From positions 25,397,501-25,461,500 of the forward strand of contig NC_079881.1 of assembly GCF_029227915.1 (NCBI RefSeq): a DNA stretch of 64,000 nt, in the 5' to 3' direction. Below, piece by piece: positions 36,431 to 50,799 of this stretch. Origin of the DNA: Hydractinia symbiolongicarpus. Taxonomy: Eukaryota > Cnidaria > Hydrozoa > Anthoathecata > Hydractiniidae. The translations under genes were made by a program, and so were the position numbers. The notes under the pieces were generated by a model. It was not told the origin of the DNA, searched no databases, and was given only the letters and a program-made list of their open reading frames with translations. Each line of letters begins with the position of its first letter. Position 1 is the stretch's first letter.

Positions 36431-39400
36431 AAATGAAATCATTTTTGAAAAGTACAAGTCTCATGCGTTTTATTGGTGAAGAAATAATTTAAAAAATCGT
36501 TCGGGAAATGAGTGTTCTCCCTGGGTATTTTCTTTGTATACATGCGACTAAACGGCCAAGCCCGGGATTTACGGGAAATCGCGGGTTTTCGTTTGCCGGC
36601 GATTAACCTCCTTTTATTCAGCGTCTCATCAAAAATGAAATCATTTTTGAAAACTACAAGTCTCATGCATTTTAGTGGTGAAAAAATAATTTAAAAAATC
36701 GTTCGGGAAATGAGTTTACTCCCTGGGTACTTTCTTTGTATACTTTTGACTATACGGTCCGAGTCCGGGATTTACGGGAAAACGCGGGTTTTTGTTTGCC
36801 GGCGATTAAACTCTTTTTATTCAGCGTCTCATCAAAAATGAAATCGTTTTTGAAAACTACAAGTCTTATGCGTTTTAGTGGTAAAAAATTAATTTAAAAA
36901 ATCGTTCGGGAAATTAGTTTACTCCCAGTTTACTTTCTTTGTATACATTCGATTATACGGGTCAAGCATGGATTTACGGCAAATCGCGGGTTTTCGTTTG
37001 CCGGCGATTAAACTCCTTTTATTCAGCGTCTCATCAAAAATAAAATCATTTTTGAAAACTACAAGTCTCATGCGTTTTAGTGGTGAAGAAATAATTTAAA
37101 GAATCGTTCAAGAAATGAGTTTACTCCCTGGGTACTTTCTTTGTATACTTTTGACTATACGGTCCGAGTCCGGGATTTACGGGAAATCGCGGGTTTTCGT
37201 TTGCCGGCGATTAAACTCCTTTTATTCAGCGTCTCATAAAAATGAAATCATTTTTGAAAACTACAAGTCTCATGCGTCTTAGTGGTGAAAAAATAATTTA
37301 AAAAATCGTTCGGGAAATGAGTTTACTCCCTGGGTACTTTCTTTGTATACATTCGACTATACGGGCCAAGCCCGGGATTTACGGGAAATCGCGGGTTTTC
37401 GTTTGCCGGCGATTAAACTCCTTTTATTCAGCGTCTCGTCAATAACGAAATCATTTTTGAAAACTACAAGTCTCATTCGTTTTAGTGGTGAAAAATAATT
37501 TAAAGAATCGTTCGGGAAATGAGTTTTCTCCCTTGGTACTTTCTTTGTATACTTTTGACTATACGGTGCGAGTCCGGGATTTACGGGAAATCGCGGGTTT
37601 TCGTTTGCCGGCGATTAAACTCCTTTTATTCAGCGTCTCATCAATAACGAAATCATTTTTGAAAACTACAAGTCTCATTCGTTTTAGTGGTGAAAAATAA
37701 TTTAAAGAATCGTTCGGGAAATGAGTTTTCTCCCTGGGTACTTTCTTTGTATACTTTTGACTATACGGTCCGAGTCCGGGATTTACGGGAAATCGCGGGT
37801 TTTCGTTTGCCGGTGATTAAACTCTTTTTATTCAGCGTCTCATCAAAAATGAAATCGTTTTTGAAAACTACAACTCTTATGCGTTTTAGTGGTAAAAAAT
37901 TAATTTAAAAAATCGTTCAAGAAAGGAGTTTACTTCCTGGGTACTTTCTTTGTATACATTCGACTATACGGGCCGATTCCGGGATATACGGGAAATCGCG
38001 GGTTTTGGTTTGCCGGCGATTAAACTCCTTTTATTCAGCGTCTCATCAAAAATGAAATCATTTTTGAAAACTACAAGTCTCATGCGTCTTAGTGGTGAAA
38101 AAATAATTTAAAAAATCGTTTAAGAAATGAGTTTACTCCCTGGGTACTTTCTTTGTGTACATTCGACTATACGGGCCGATTCCGGGATATACGGGAAATC
38201 GCGGGTTTTCGTTTGCCGGCTATTAAACTCCTTTTATTCAGCGTCTCATCAAAAATGAAATCATTTTTGAAAACTACAAGTCTCATGCGTTTTAGTGGTG
38301 AAAAAATAATTTAAAGAATCGTTCGGGAAATGAGTTTACTCCCTGGGTACTTTTTTTGTATACTTTTGACTATACGGGCCGAGTCCGGGATTTACGGGAA
38401 ATTGCGGGTTTTCGTTTGCCGGCGATTAAACTCCTTTTATTCAGCGTCTCATCAAAAATGAAATCGTTTTTGAAAACTACAAGTCTTATCCGTTTTAGTG
38501 GTAAAAAATTAATTTAAAAAATCGTTCGGGAATGAGTTTACTCCTAGTTTACTTTCTTTGTATACATTTCACTATACGGGTCTAGCACGGGATTTAAGGC
38601 AAATTGCGGGTTTTCGTTTGCCGGCGATCAAACTCCTTTTATTCAGCGTCTCATCAAAAACAAAATCATTTTTGAAAACTACAAGTCTCATGCGTTTTAG
38701 TGGTGAAAAAATAATTTAAAAAATCGTTCGGGAAATAAGTTTACTCCCAGTTTACTTTCTTTGTATACATTCCATTATACGGGTCAAGCCTGGGATTTAC
38801 GGCAAATCGCGGGTTTTCGTTTGCCGGCGATTAAACTCATTTTATTCAGCGTCTCATCAAAAATGAAATCATTTTTGAAAACTACAAGTCTCATGCGTTT
38901 TAGTGGTGAAGAAATAATTTAAAAAATCGTTCGGGTAATGAGTGTACTCCCTGGGTATTTTCTTTGTATACATTCGACTATACGGCTAAGCCAGGGATTT
39001 ACGGGAAATCGCGGGTTTTCGTTTGCCGGCGATTAAACTCCTTTTATTCAGCGTCTCATCAATAACGAAATCATTTTTGAAAACTACAAGTCTCATTCGT
39101 TTTAGTGGTGAAAAATAATTTAAAGAATCGTTCGGGAAATGAGTTTTCTCCCTGGGTACTTTCTTTGTATACTTTTGACTATACGGTCCGAGTCCGGGAT
39201 TTACGGGAAATCGCGGGTTTTCGTTTGCCGGTGATTAAACTCTTTTTATTCAGCGTCTCATCAAAAATGAAATCGTTTTTGAAAACTACAACTCTTATGC
39301 GTTTTAGTGGTAAAAAATTAATTTAAAAAATCGTTCAAGAAATGAGTTTACTTCCTGGGTACTTTCTTTGTATACATTCGACTATACGGGCCGATTCCGG

Positions 39401-42400
39401 GATATACGGGAAATCGCGGGTTTTGGTTTGCCGGCGATTAAACTCCTTTTATTCAGCGTCTCATCAAAAATGAAATCATTTTTGAAAACTACAAGTCTCA
39501 TGCGTCTTAGTGGTGAAAAAATAATTTAAAAAATCGTTTAAGAAATGAGTTTACTCCCTGGGTACTTTCTTTGTGTACATTCGACTATACGGGCCGATTC
39601 CGGGATATACGGGAAATCGCGGGTTTTCGTTTGCCGGCTATTAAACTCCTTTTATTCAGCGTCTCATCAAAAATGAAATCATTTTTGAAAACTACAAGTC
39701 TCATGCGTTTTAGTGGTGAAAAAATAATTTAAAGAATCGTTCGGGAAATGAGTTTACTCCCTGGGTACTTTTTTTGTATACTTTTGACTATACGGGCCGA
39801 GTCCGGGATTTACGGGAAATTGCGGGTTTTCGTTTGCCGGCGATTAAACTCCTTTTATTCAGCGTCTCATCAAAAATGAAATCGTTTTTGAAAACTACAA
39901 GTCTTATCCGTTTTAGTGGTAAAAAATTAATTTAAAAAATCGTTCGGGAATGAGTTTACTCCCAGTTTACTTTCTTTGTATACATTTCACTATACGGGTC
40001 TAGCACGGGATTTAAGGCAAATTGCGGGTTTTCGTTTGCCGGCGATCAAACTCCTTTTATTCAGCGTCTCATCAAAAACAAAATCATTTTTGAAAACTAC
40101 AAGTCTCATGCGTTTTAGTGGTGAAAAAATAATTTAAAAAATCGTTCGGGAAATAAGTTTACTCCCAGTTTACTTTCTTTGTATACATTCCATTATACGG
40201 GTCAAGCCTGGGATTTACGGCAAATCGCGGGTTTTCGTTTGCCGGCGATTAAACTCATTTTATTCAGCGTCTCATCAAAAATGAAATCATTTTTGAAAAC
40301 TACAAGTCTCATGCGTTTTAGTGGTGAAGAAATAATTTAAAAAATCGTTCGGGAAATAAGTTTACTCCCAGTTTACTTTCTTTGTATACATTCCATTATA
40401 CGGGTCAAGCCTGGGATTTACGGCAAATCGCGGGTTTTCGTTTGCCGGCGATTAAACTCATTTTATTCAGCGTCTCATCAAAAATGAAATCATTTTTGAA
40501 AACTACAAGTCTCATGCGTTTTAGTGGTGAAGAAATAATTTAAAGAATCGTTCAAGAAATGAGTTTACTCCCTGGGTACTTTCTTTGTATACTTTTGACT
40601 ATACGGTCCGAGTCCGGGATTTACGGGAAATCGCGGGTTTTCGTTTGCCGGCGATTAAACTCCTTTTATTCAGCGTCTCATAAAAATGAAATCATTTTTG
40701 AAAACTACAAGTCTCATGCGTCTTAGTGGTGAAAAAATAATTTAAAAAATCGTTCGGGAAATGAGTTTACTCCCTGGGTACTTTCTTTGTATACATTCGA
40801 CTATACGGGCCAAGCCCGGGATTTACGGGAAATCGCGGGTTTTCGTTTGCCGGCGATTAAACTCCTTTTATTCAGCGTCTCGTCAATAACGAAATCATTT
40901 TTGAAAACTACAAGTCTCATTCGTTTTAGTGGTGAAAAATAATTTAAAGAATCGTTCGGGAAATGAGTTTTCTCCCTTGGTACCTTCTTTGTATACTTTT
41001 GACTATACGGTCCGAGTCCGGGATTTACGGGAAATCGCGGGTTTTCGTTTGCCGGCGATTAAACTCCTTTTATTCAGCGTCTCATAAAAATGAAATCATT
41101 TTTGAAAACTACAAGTCTCATGCGTCTTAGTGGTGAAAAAATAATTTAAAAAATCGTTCGGGAAATGAGTTTACTCCCTGGGTACTTTCTTTGTATACAT
41201 ACGACTATACGGGCCAAGCCCGGGATTTACGGGAAATCGCGGGTTTTCGTTTGCCGGCGATTAAACTCCTTTTATTCAGCGTCTCATCAATAACGAAATC
41301 ATTTTTGAAAACTACAAGTCTCATTCGTTTTAGTGGTGAAAAATAATTTAAAGAATCGTTCGGGAAATGAGTTTTCTCCCTGGGTACTTTCTTTGTATAC
41401 TTTTGACTATACGGTCCGAGTCCGGGATTTACGGGAAATCGCGGGTTTTCGTTTGCCGGTGATTAAACTCTTTTTATTCAGCGTCTCATCAAAAATGAAA
41501 TCGTTTTTGAAAACTACAACTCTTATGCGTTTTAGTGGTAAAAAATTAATTTAAAAAATCGTTCAAGAAATGAGTTTACTTCCTGGGTACTTTCTTTGTA
41601 TACATTCGACTATACGGGCCGATTCCGGGATATACGGGAAATCGCGGGTTTTGGTTTGCCGGCGATTAAACTCCTTTTATTCAGCGTCTCATCAAAAATG
41701 AAATCATTTTTGAAAACTACAAGTCTCATGCGTCTTAGTGGTGAAAAAATAATTTAAAAAATCGTTTAAGAAATGAGTTTACTCCCTGGGTACTTTCTTT
41801 GTGTACATTCGACTATACGGGCCGATTCCGGGATATACGGGAAATCGCGGGTTTTCGTTTGCCGGCTATTAAACTCCTTTTATTCAGCGTCTCATCAAAA
41901 ATGAAATCATTTTTGAAAACTACAAGTCTCATGCGTTTTAGTGGTGAAAAAATAATTTAAAGAATCGTTCGGGAAATGAGTTTACTCCCTGGGTACTTTT
42001 TTTGTATACTTTTGACTATACGGGCCGAGTCCGGGATTTACGGGAAATTGCGGGTTTTCGTTTGCCGGCGATTAAACTCCTTTTATTCAGCGTCTCATCA
42101 ATAACGAAATCATTTTTGAAAACTACAAGTCTCATTCGTTTTAGTGGTGAAAAATAATTTAAAGAATCGTTCGGGAAATGAGTTTTCTCCCTGGGTACTT
42201 TCTTTGTATACTTTTGACTATACGGTCCGAGTCCGGGATTTACGGGAAATCGCGGGTTTTCGTTTGCCGGTGATTAAACTCTTTTTATTCAGCGTCTCAT
42301 CAAAAATGAAATCGTTTTTGAAAACTACAACTCTTATGCGTTTTAGTGGTAAAAAATTAATTTAAAAAATCGTTCAAGAAATGAGTTTACTTCCTGGGTA

Positions 42401-43680
42401 CTTTCTTTGTATACATTCGACTATACGGGCCGATTCCGGGATATACGGGAAATCGCGGGTTTTGGTTTGCCGGCGATTAAACTCCTTTTATTCAGCGTCT
42501 CATCAAAAATGAAATCATTTTTGAAAACTACAAGTCTCATGCGTCTTAGTGGTGAAAAAATAATTTAAAAAATCGTTTAAGAAATGAGTTTACTCCCTGG
42601 GTACTTTCTTTGTGTACATTCGACTATACGGGCCGATTCCGGGATATACGGGAAATCGCGGGTTTTCGTTTGCCGGCTATTAAACTCCTTTTATTCAGCG
42701 TCTCATCAAAAATGAAATCATTTTTGAAAACTACAAGTCTCATGCGTTTTAGTGGTGAAAAAATAATTTAAAGAATCGTTCGGGAAATGAGTTTACTCCC
42801 TGGGTACTTTTTTTGTATACTTTTGACTATACGGGCCGAGTCCGGGATTTACGGGAAATTGCGGGTTTTCGTTTGCCGGCGATTAAACTCCTTTTATTCA
42901 GCGTCTCATCAAAAATGAAATCGTTTTTGAAAACTACATGTCTTATCCGTTTTAGTGGTAAAAAATTAATTTAAAAAATCGTTCGGGAATGAGTTTACTC
43001 CCAGTTTACTTTCTTTGTATACATTTCACTATACGGGTCTAGCAAGGGATTTAAGGCAAATTGCGGGTTTTCGTTTGCCGGCGATCAAACTCCTTTTATT
43101 CAGCGTCTCATCAAAAACAAAATCATTTTTGAAAACTACAAGTCTCATGCGTTTTAGTGGTGAAAAAATAATTTAAAAAATCGTTCGGGAAATAAGTTTA
43201 CTCCCAGTTTACTTTCTTTGTATACATTCCATTATACGGGTCAAGCCTGGGATTTACGGCAAATCGCGGGTTTTCGTTTGCCGGCGATTAAACTCATTTT
43301 ATTCAGCGTCTCATCAAAAATGAAATCATTTTTGAAAACTACAAGTTTCATGCGTTTTAGTGGTGAAGAAATAATTTAAAAAATCGTTCGGGTAATGAGT
43401 GTACTCCCTGGGTATTTTCTTTGTATACATTCGACTATACGGCTAAGCCAGGGATTTACGGGAAATCGCGGGTTTTCGTTTGCCGGCGATTAAACTCCTT
43501 TTATTCAGCGTCTCATCAAAAGTGAAATCATTTTTGAAAACTACAAGTCTCATGCGTTTTAGTGGTGAAAAAATAATTTAAAAAATCGTTCGGGAAATGA
43601 GTTTACTCCCTGGGTACTTTCTTTGTATACTTTTTTGACTATACGGGCCGAGTCGGGATTTACGGGAAATCGCGGGTTTT
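36431..43680 (+). repeat. Array block 7: seven-monomer (1,418-bp) units and derivatives
   Basis: A unit of order c, a, a, c, e, d, b begins near 37687, repeats at 39105 (offset 1,418) and at 41333 and 42144 (offsets 2,228 and 811). Shared private marks are CTACAACTCTTATGCG, TTTACTTCCTGGG, TTTGGTTTGCCGG and CATTTCACTATACGGGTCTAG. The 811-bp spacing reflects a unit cut to four monomers before the next starts. A single type-d monomer (GGGAAATAAG) is duplicated at 40151 and 40354. GAATCGTTCAAGAAATGAG at 37101 and 40545 marks a 3,444-bp offset. Confidence 0.85.
43645..43676 (+). other. Possible G-quadruplex motif, copy 6
   Basis: Same arrangement just before the displaced copy of 32.6-35.2 kb begins. 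Confidence 0.6.
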
Positions 43681-46390
43681 CGTTTGCCGGCGATTAAACT
43701 CCTTTTATTCAGCGTCTCATAAAAATAAAATCATTTTTGAAAACTACAAGTCTCATGCGTCTTAGTGGTGAAAAAATAATTTAAAAAATCGTTCGGGAAA
43801 TGAGTGTTCTCCCTGGGTATTTTCTTTGTATACATTCGACTATACGGCCAAGCCCGGGATATACGGGAAATCGCGGGTTTTCGTTTGCCGGCTATTAAAC
43901 TCCTTTTATTCAGCGTCTCATCAAAAATGAAATCATTTTTGAAAACTACAAGTCTTATGCGTTTTAGTGGTGAAAAAATAATTTAAAGAATCGTTCGGGA
44001 AATGAGTTTACTCCCTGGGTACTTTTTTTGTATACTTTTGACTATACGGGCAGAGTCCGGGATTTACAGGAAATTGCGGGTTTTCGTTTGCCGGCGATTA
44101 AACTCCTTTTATTCAGCGTCTCATCAGAAATGAAATCGTTTTTCAAAACTACAAGTCTTATCCGTTTTAGTGGTAAAAAATTAATTTAAAAAATCGTTCG
44201 GGAATCAGTTTACTCCCAGTTTACTTTCTTTGTATACATTTGACTATACGGGTCAAGCACGGGATTTAAGGCAAATTGCGGGTTTTCGTTTGCCGGCGAT
44301 CAAACTCCTTTTATTCAGCGTCTCATCAAAAACGAAATCATTTTTGAAAACTACAAGTCTCATGCGTTTTAGTGGTGAAAAAATAATTTAAAAAATCGTT
44401 CGAGAAATGAGTTTACTCCCAGTTTACTTTCTTTGTATACATTCCATTATACGGGTCAAGCCCGGGATTTACGGGAAATCACGGGTTTTCGTTTGCCGGC
44501 GATTAAACTCCTTTTATTCAGCGTCTCATCAAAAATGAAATCATTTTTGAAAACTACAAGTCTCATGCGTTTTAGTGGTGAAGAAATAATTTAAAAAATC
44601 GTTCGGGTAATGAGTGTACTCCCTCGGTATTTTCTTTGTATACATTCGACTATACGGCCAAGCCAGGGATTTACGGGAAATCGCGGGTTTTCGTTTGCCG
44701 GCGATTAAACTCCTTTTATTCAGCGTCTCATCAATAACGAAATCATTTTTGAAAACTACAAGTCTCATTCGTTTTAGTGGTGAAAAATAATTTAATGAAT
44801 AGTTCGGGAAATGACTTTACTCCCTGGGTACTTTCTTTGTATACTTTTGACTATACGGTCCGAGTCCGGGATTTACGGGAAATCGCGGGTTTTCGTTTGC
44901 CGGCGATTAAACTCCTTTTATTCAGCGTCTCATAAAAATGAAATCATTTTTGAAAACTACAAGTCTCATGCGTCTTAGTGGTGAAAAAATAATTTAAAAA
45001 ATCGTTCGGGAAATGAGTTTACTCCCTGTGTACTTTCTTTGTATACATTCGACTATACGGGCCAAGCCCGGGATTTACGGGAAATCGCGGGTTTTCGTTT
45101 GCCGGCGATTAAACTTCTTTTATTCAGCGTCTCATCAAAAACGAAATCATTTTTGAAAACTACAAGTCTCATGCGTTTTAGTGGTGAAAAAATAATTTAA
45201 AAAATCGTTCGGGAAATTAGTTTACTCCCAGTTTACTTTCTTTGTATACATTCGATTATACGGGTCAAGCCCGGATTTACGGCAAATCGCGGGTTTTCGT
45301 TTGCCGGCGATTAAACTCCTTTTATTCAGCGTCTCATCAAAAATGAAATCATTTTTGAAAACTACAAGTCTCATGCGTTTTAGTGGAGAAGAAATAATTT
45401 AAAAAATCGTTCGGGTAATGAGTGTACTGCCTGGGTATTTTCTTTGTATACATTCGACTATACGGCCAAGCCAGGGATTTACGGGAATTCGCGGGTTTTC
45501 GTTTGCCGGCGATTAAACTCCTTTTATTCAGCGTCTCATCAATAACGAAATCATTTTTGAAAACTACAAGTCTCATTCGTTTTAGTGGTGAAAAATAATT
45601 TAAAGAATCGTTCGGGAAATGAGTTTACTCCCTGGGTACTTTCTTTGTATACTTTTGACTATACGGTCCGAGTCCGGGATTTACGGGAAATCGCGGGTTC
45701 TCGTTTGCCGGCGATTAAACTCCTTTTATTCAGCGTCTCATAAAAATGAAATCATTTTTGAAAACTACAAGTCTCATGCGTCTTAGTGGTGAAAAAATAA
45801 TTTAAAAAATCGTTCGGGAAATGAGTTTACTCCCTGGGTACTTTCTTTGTATACATTCGACTATACGGGCCAAGCCCGGGATTTACGGGAAACCGCTGGT
45901 TTTCATTTGTCGGCGATTAAACTCCTTTTATTCAGCGTCTCATCAAAAATGAAATCATTTTTGAAAACGACAAGACTCATGCGTTTTAGTGGTGAAGAAA
46001 TAATTTAAAAAATCGTTCGGGTAATGATTGTACTCCCTGGGTATTTTCTTTGTATACATTTGACTATACAGCCGATTCCGGGATATACGGGAAATCGCGG
46101 GTTTTCGTTTGCCGGCGATTAAACTCCTTTTATTCAGCGTTTCATCAAAAATGAAATCATTTTTGAAAACGACAAGTCTCATGCGTTTTAGTGGTGAAGA
46201 AATAATTTAAAAAATCGTTCGGGTAATGAGTGTACTCCCTGGGTATTTTCTTTGTATACATTTGACTATACAGCCGATTCCGGGATATACGGGAAATCGC
46301 GGGTTTTCGTTTGCCGGCGATTAAACTCCTTTTATTCAGCGTTTCATCAAAAATGAAATCATTTTTGAAAACTACAAGTCTCATGCGTTT
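43681..46390 (+). repeat. Array block 8: displaced, deleted copy of 32.6-35.2 kb
   Basis: AAAAATAAAATC at 43721 matches 32584 (offset 11,137), and the CAGAGTCCGGGATTTACAGG variant at 44051 matches 33523 (offset 10,528). The 609-bp change in offset equals three monomers lost at the hybrid monomer 43682-43882. Farther right the offset becomes 10,932, so monomers were gained. Near 45955-46384 two adjacent monomers carrying the private ACTATACAGCCGATTCC form are near-identical, a one-monomer duplication of 202 bp. Confidence 0.82.
43682..43882 (+). other. Hybrid monomer, type b left half and type a right half
   Basis: GGCCAAGCCCGGG of type b is followed by ATATACGGG of type a and then the GGCTATT start. 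At 32.6-33.4 kb three complete monomers (609 bp) lie between these parts. The breakpoint falls inside the GC-rich inverted repeat at about 43855-43861. Confidence 0.87.
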
Positions 46391-49300
46391 GAGTGGTGAA
46401 AAAATAATTTAAAGAATCGTTCGGGAAATGAGTTTACTTCCTGGGTACTTTTTTTGTATACTTTTGACTATACGGGCCGAGTCTGGGATTTACGGGAAAT
46501 TGCGGGTTTTCGTTTGCCGGCGATTAAACTCCTTTTATTCAGCGTCTCATCAAAAATGAAATCGTTTTTGAAAACTACAAGTCTTATCCGTTTTAGTGGT
46601 GAAAAATTAATTTAAAAAATCGTTCGGGAATGAGTTTACTCCCAGTTTACTTTCTTTGTATACATTTCTCTATACGGGTCTAGCACGGGATTTAAGTCAA
46701 ATTGCGGGTTTTCGTTTGCCGGCGATCAAACTCCTTTTATTCAGCGTCTCATCAAAAACGAAATCATTTTTAAAAACTGCAAGTCTCATGCGTTTTAGTG
46801 GTGAAAAAATAATTTAAAAAATCGTTCGGGAAATGAGTTTACTCCCTGGGTACTTTCTTTGTATACTTTTGACTATACGGTCCGAGTCCGGGATTTACGG
46901 GAAAACGCGGGTTTTCGTTTGCCGGCGATTAAACTCTTTTTATTCAGCGTCTCATCAAAAATGAAATCGTTTTTGAAAACTACAAGTCTTATGCGTTTTA
47001 GTGGTAAAAAATTAATTTAAAAAATCGTTCGGGAAATTAGTTTACTCCCAGTTTACTTTCTTTGTATACATTCGATTATACGGGTCAAGCATGGATTTAC
47101 GGCAAATCGCGGGTTTTCGTTTGCCGGCGATTAAACTCCTTTTATTCAGCGTCTCATCAAAAATGAAATCATTTTTGAAAACTACAAGTCTCATGCGTTT
47201 TAGTGGTGAAGAAATAATTTAAAGAATCGTTCAAGAAATGAGTTTACTCCCTGGGTACTTTCTTTGTATACTTTTGACTATACGGTCCGAGTCCGGGATT
47301 TACGGGAAATCGCGGGTTTTCGTTTGCCGGCGATTAAACTCCTTTTATTCAGCGTCTCATAAAAATGAAATCATTTTTGAAAACTACAAGTCTCATGCGT
47401 CTTAGTGGTGAAAAAATAATTTAAAAAATCGTTCGGGAAATGAGTTTACTTCCTGGGTACTTTCTTTGTATACATTCGACTATACGGGCCAAGCCCGGGA
47501 TTTACGGGAAATCGCGGGTTTTCGTTTGCCGGCGATTAAACTCCTTTTATTCAGCGTCTCATCAATAACGAAATCATTTTTGAAAACTACAAGTCTCATG
47601 CGTTTTAGTGGTGAAGAAATAATTTAAAAAATCGTTCGGGTAATGATTGTACTCCCTGGGTATTTTCTTTGTATACATTTGACTATACAGCCGATTCCGG
47701 GATATACGGGAAATCGCGGGTTTTCGTTTGCCGGCGATTAAACTCCTTTTATTCAGCGTTTCATCAAAAATGAAATCATTTTTGAAAACGACAAGTCTCA
47801 TGCGTTTTAGTGGTGAAGAAATAATTTAAAAAATCGTTCGGGTAATGAGTGTACTCCCTGGGTATTTTCTTTGTATACATTTGACTATACAGCCGATTCC
47901 GGGATATACGGGAAATCGCGGGTTTTCGTTTGCCGGCGATTAAACTCCTTTTATTCAGCGTTTCATCAAAAATGAAATCATTTTTGAAAACTACAAGTCT
48001 CATGCGTTTTAGTGGTGAAAAAATAATTTAAAGAATCGTTCGGGAAATGAGTTTACTCCCTGGGTACTTTCTTTGTGTACATTCGACTATACGGGCCGAT
48101 TCCGGGATATACGGGAAATCGCGGGTTTTCGTTTGCCGGCTATTAAACTCCTTTTATTCAGCGTCTCATCAAAAATGAAATCATTTTTGAAAACTACAAG
48201 TCTCATGCGTTTGAGTGGTGAAAAAATAATTTAAAGAATCGTTCGGGAAATGAGTTTACTTCCTGGGTACTTTTTTTGTATACTTTTGACTATACGGGCC
48301 GAGTCTGGGATTTACGGGAAATTGCGGGTTTTCGTTTGCCGGCGATTAAACTCCTTTTATTCAGCGTCTCATCAAAAATGAAATCGTTTTTGAAAACTAC
48401 AAGTCTTATCCGTTTTAGTGGTGAAAAATTAATTTAAAAAATCGTTCGGGAATGAGTTTACTCCCAGTTTACTTTCTTTGTATACATTTCTCTATACGGG
48501 TCTAGCACGGGATTTAAGTCAAATTGCGGGTTTTCGTTTGCCGGCGATCAAACTCCTTTTATTCAGCGTCTCATCAAAAACGAAATCATTTTTAAAAACT
48601 GCAAGTCTCATGCGTTTTAGTGGTGAAAAAATAATTTAAAAAATCGTTCGGGAAATGAGTTTACTCCCTGGGTACTTTCTTTGTATACTTTTGACTATAC
48701 GGTCCGAGTCCGGGATTTACGGGAAAACGCGGGTTTTCGTTTGCCGGCGATTAAACTCTTTTTATTCAGCGTCTCATCAAAAATGAAATCGTTTTTGAAA
48801 ACTACAAGTCTTATGCGTTTTAGTGGTAAAAAATTAATTTAAAAAATCGTTCGGGAAATTAGTTTACTCCCAGTTTACTTTCTTTGTATACATTCGATTA
48901 TACGGGTCAAGCATGGATTTACGGCAAATCGCGGGTTTTCGTTTGCCGGCGATTAAACTCCTTTTATTCAGCGTCTCATCAAAAATGAAATCATTTTTGA
49001 AAACTACAAGTCTCATGCGTTTTAGTGGTGAAGAAATAATTTAAAGAATCGTTCAAGAAATGAGTTTACTCCCTGGGTACTTTCTTTGTATACTTTTGAC
49101 TATACGGTCCGAGTCCGGGATTTACGGGAAATCGCGGGTTTTCGTTTGCCGGCGATTAAACTCCTTTTATTCAGCGTCTCATAAAAATGAAATCATTTTT
49201 GAAAACTACAAGTCTCATGCGTCTTAGTGGTGAAAAAATAATTTAAAAAATCGTTCGGGAAATGAGTTTACTTCCTGGGTACTTTCTTTGTATACATTCG

Positions 49301-50799
49301 ACTATACGGGCCAAGCCCGGGATTTACGGGAAATCGCGGGTTTTCGTTTGCCGGCGATTAAACTCCTTTTATTCAGCGTCTCATCAATAACGAAATCATT
49401 TTTGAAAACTACAAGTCTCATTCGTTTTAGTGGTGAAAAGTAATTTAAAGAATCGTTCGGGAAATGAGTTTTCTCCCTTGGTACTTTCTTTGTATACTTT
49501 TGACTATACGGTCCGAGTCCGGGATTTACGGGAAATCGCGGGTTTTCGTTTGCCGGCGATTAAACTCCTTTTATTCAGCGTCTCATCAAAAATGAAATCA
49601 TTTTTGAAAACTACAAGTCTCATGCGTTTGAGTGGTGAAAAAATAATTTAAAGAATCGTTCGGGAAATGAGTTTAGTTCCTGGGTACTTTTTTTGTATAC
49701 TTTTGACTATACGGGCCGAGTCCGGGATTTACGGGAAATTGCGGGTTTTCGTTTGCCGGCGATTAAACTCCTTTTATTCAGCGTCTCATCAAAAATGAAA
49801 TCGTTTTTGAAAACTACAAGTCTTATCCGTTTTAGTGGTGAAAAATTAATTTAAAAAATCGTTCGGGAATGAGTTTACTCCCAGTTTACTTTCTTTGTAT
49901 ACATTTCACTATACGGGTCTAGCACGGGATTTAAGTCAAATTGCGGGTTTTCGTTTGCCGGCGATCAAACTCCTTTTATTCAGCGTCTCATCAAAAACGA
50001 AATCATTTTTGAAAACTACAAGTCTCATGCGTTTTAGTGGTGAAAAAATAATTTAAAAAATCGTTCGGGAAATGAGTTTACTCCCTGGGTACTTTCTTTG
50101 TATACTTTTGACTATACGGTCCGAGTCCGGGATTTACGGGAAAACGCGGGTTTTCGTTTGCCGGCGATTAAACTCTTTTTATTCAGCGTCTCATCAAAAA
50201 TGAAATCGTTTTTGAAAACTACAAGTCTTATGCGTTTTAGTGGTAAAAAATTAATTTAAAAAATCGTTCGGGAAATTAGTTTACTCCCAGTTTACTTTCT
50301 TTGTATACATTCGATTATACGGGTCAAGCATGGATTTACGGCAAATCGCGGGTTTTCGTTTGCCGGCGATTAAACTCCTTTTATTCAGCGTCTCATCAAA
50401 AATGAAATCATTTTTGAAAACTACAAGTCTCATGCGTTTTAGTGGTGAAGAAATAATTTAAAGAATCGTTCAAGAAATGAGTTTACTCCCTGGGTACTTT
50501 CTTTGTATACTTTTGACTATACGGTCCGAGTCCGGGATTTACGGGAAATCGCGGGTTTTCGTTTGCCGGCGATTAAACTCCTTTTATTCAGCGTCTCATA
50601 AAAATGAAATCATTTTTGAAAACTACAAGTCTCATGCGTCTTAGTGGTGAAAAAATAATTTAAAAAATCGTTCGGGAAATGAGTTTACTCCCTGGGTACT
50701 TTCTTTGTATACATTCGACTATACGGGCCAAGCCCGGGATTTACGGGAAATCGCGGGTTTTCGTTTGCCGGCGATTAAACTCCTTTTATTCAGCGTCTC
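46391..50799 (+). repeat. Array block 9: 1,822-bp (nine) and 1,417-bp (seven) units
   Basis: The change GCGTTTGAGTGG has its GAG at 46391, 48213 and 49630, giving offsets of 1,822 and 1,417 bp, and GTTCAAGAAATGAG keeps the same spacing (TTCAAG at 47230, 49052, 50469). The nine-monomer unit reads c, e, c, d, c, b, then two CAGCCGATTCC monomers and an a. The seven-monomer unit has a single type-c monomer (TTTTCTCCCTTGG) in place of the last three. The third unit runs on past 50800 into the next block. Confidence 0.85.
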
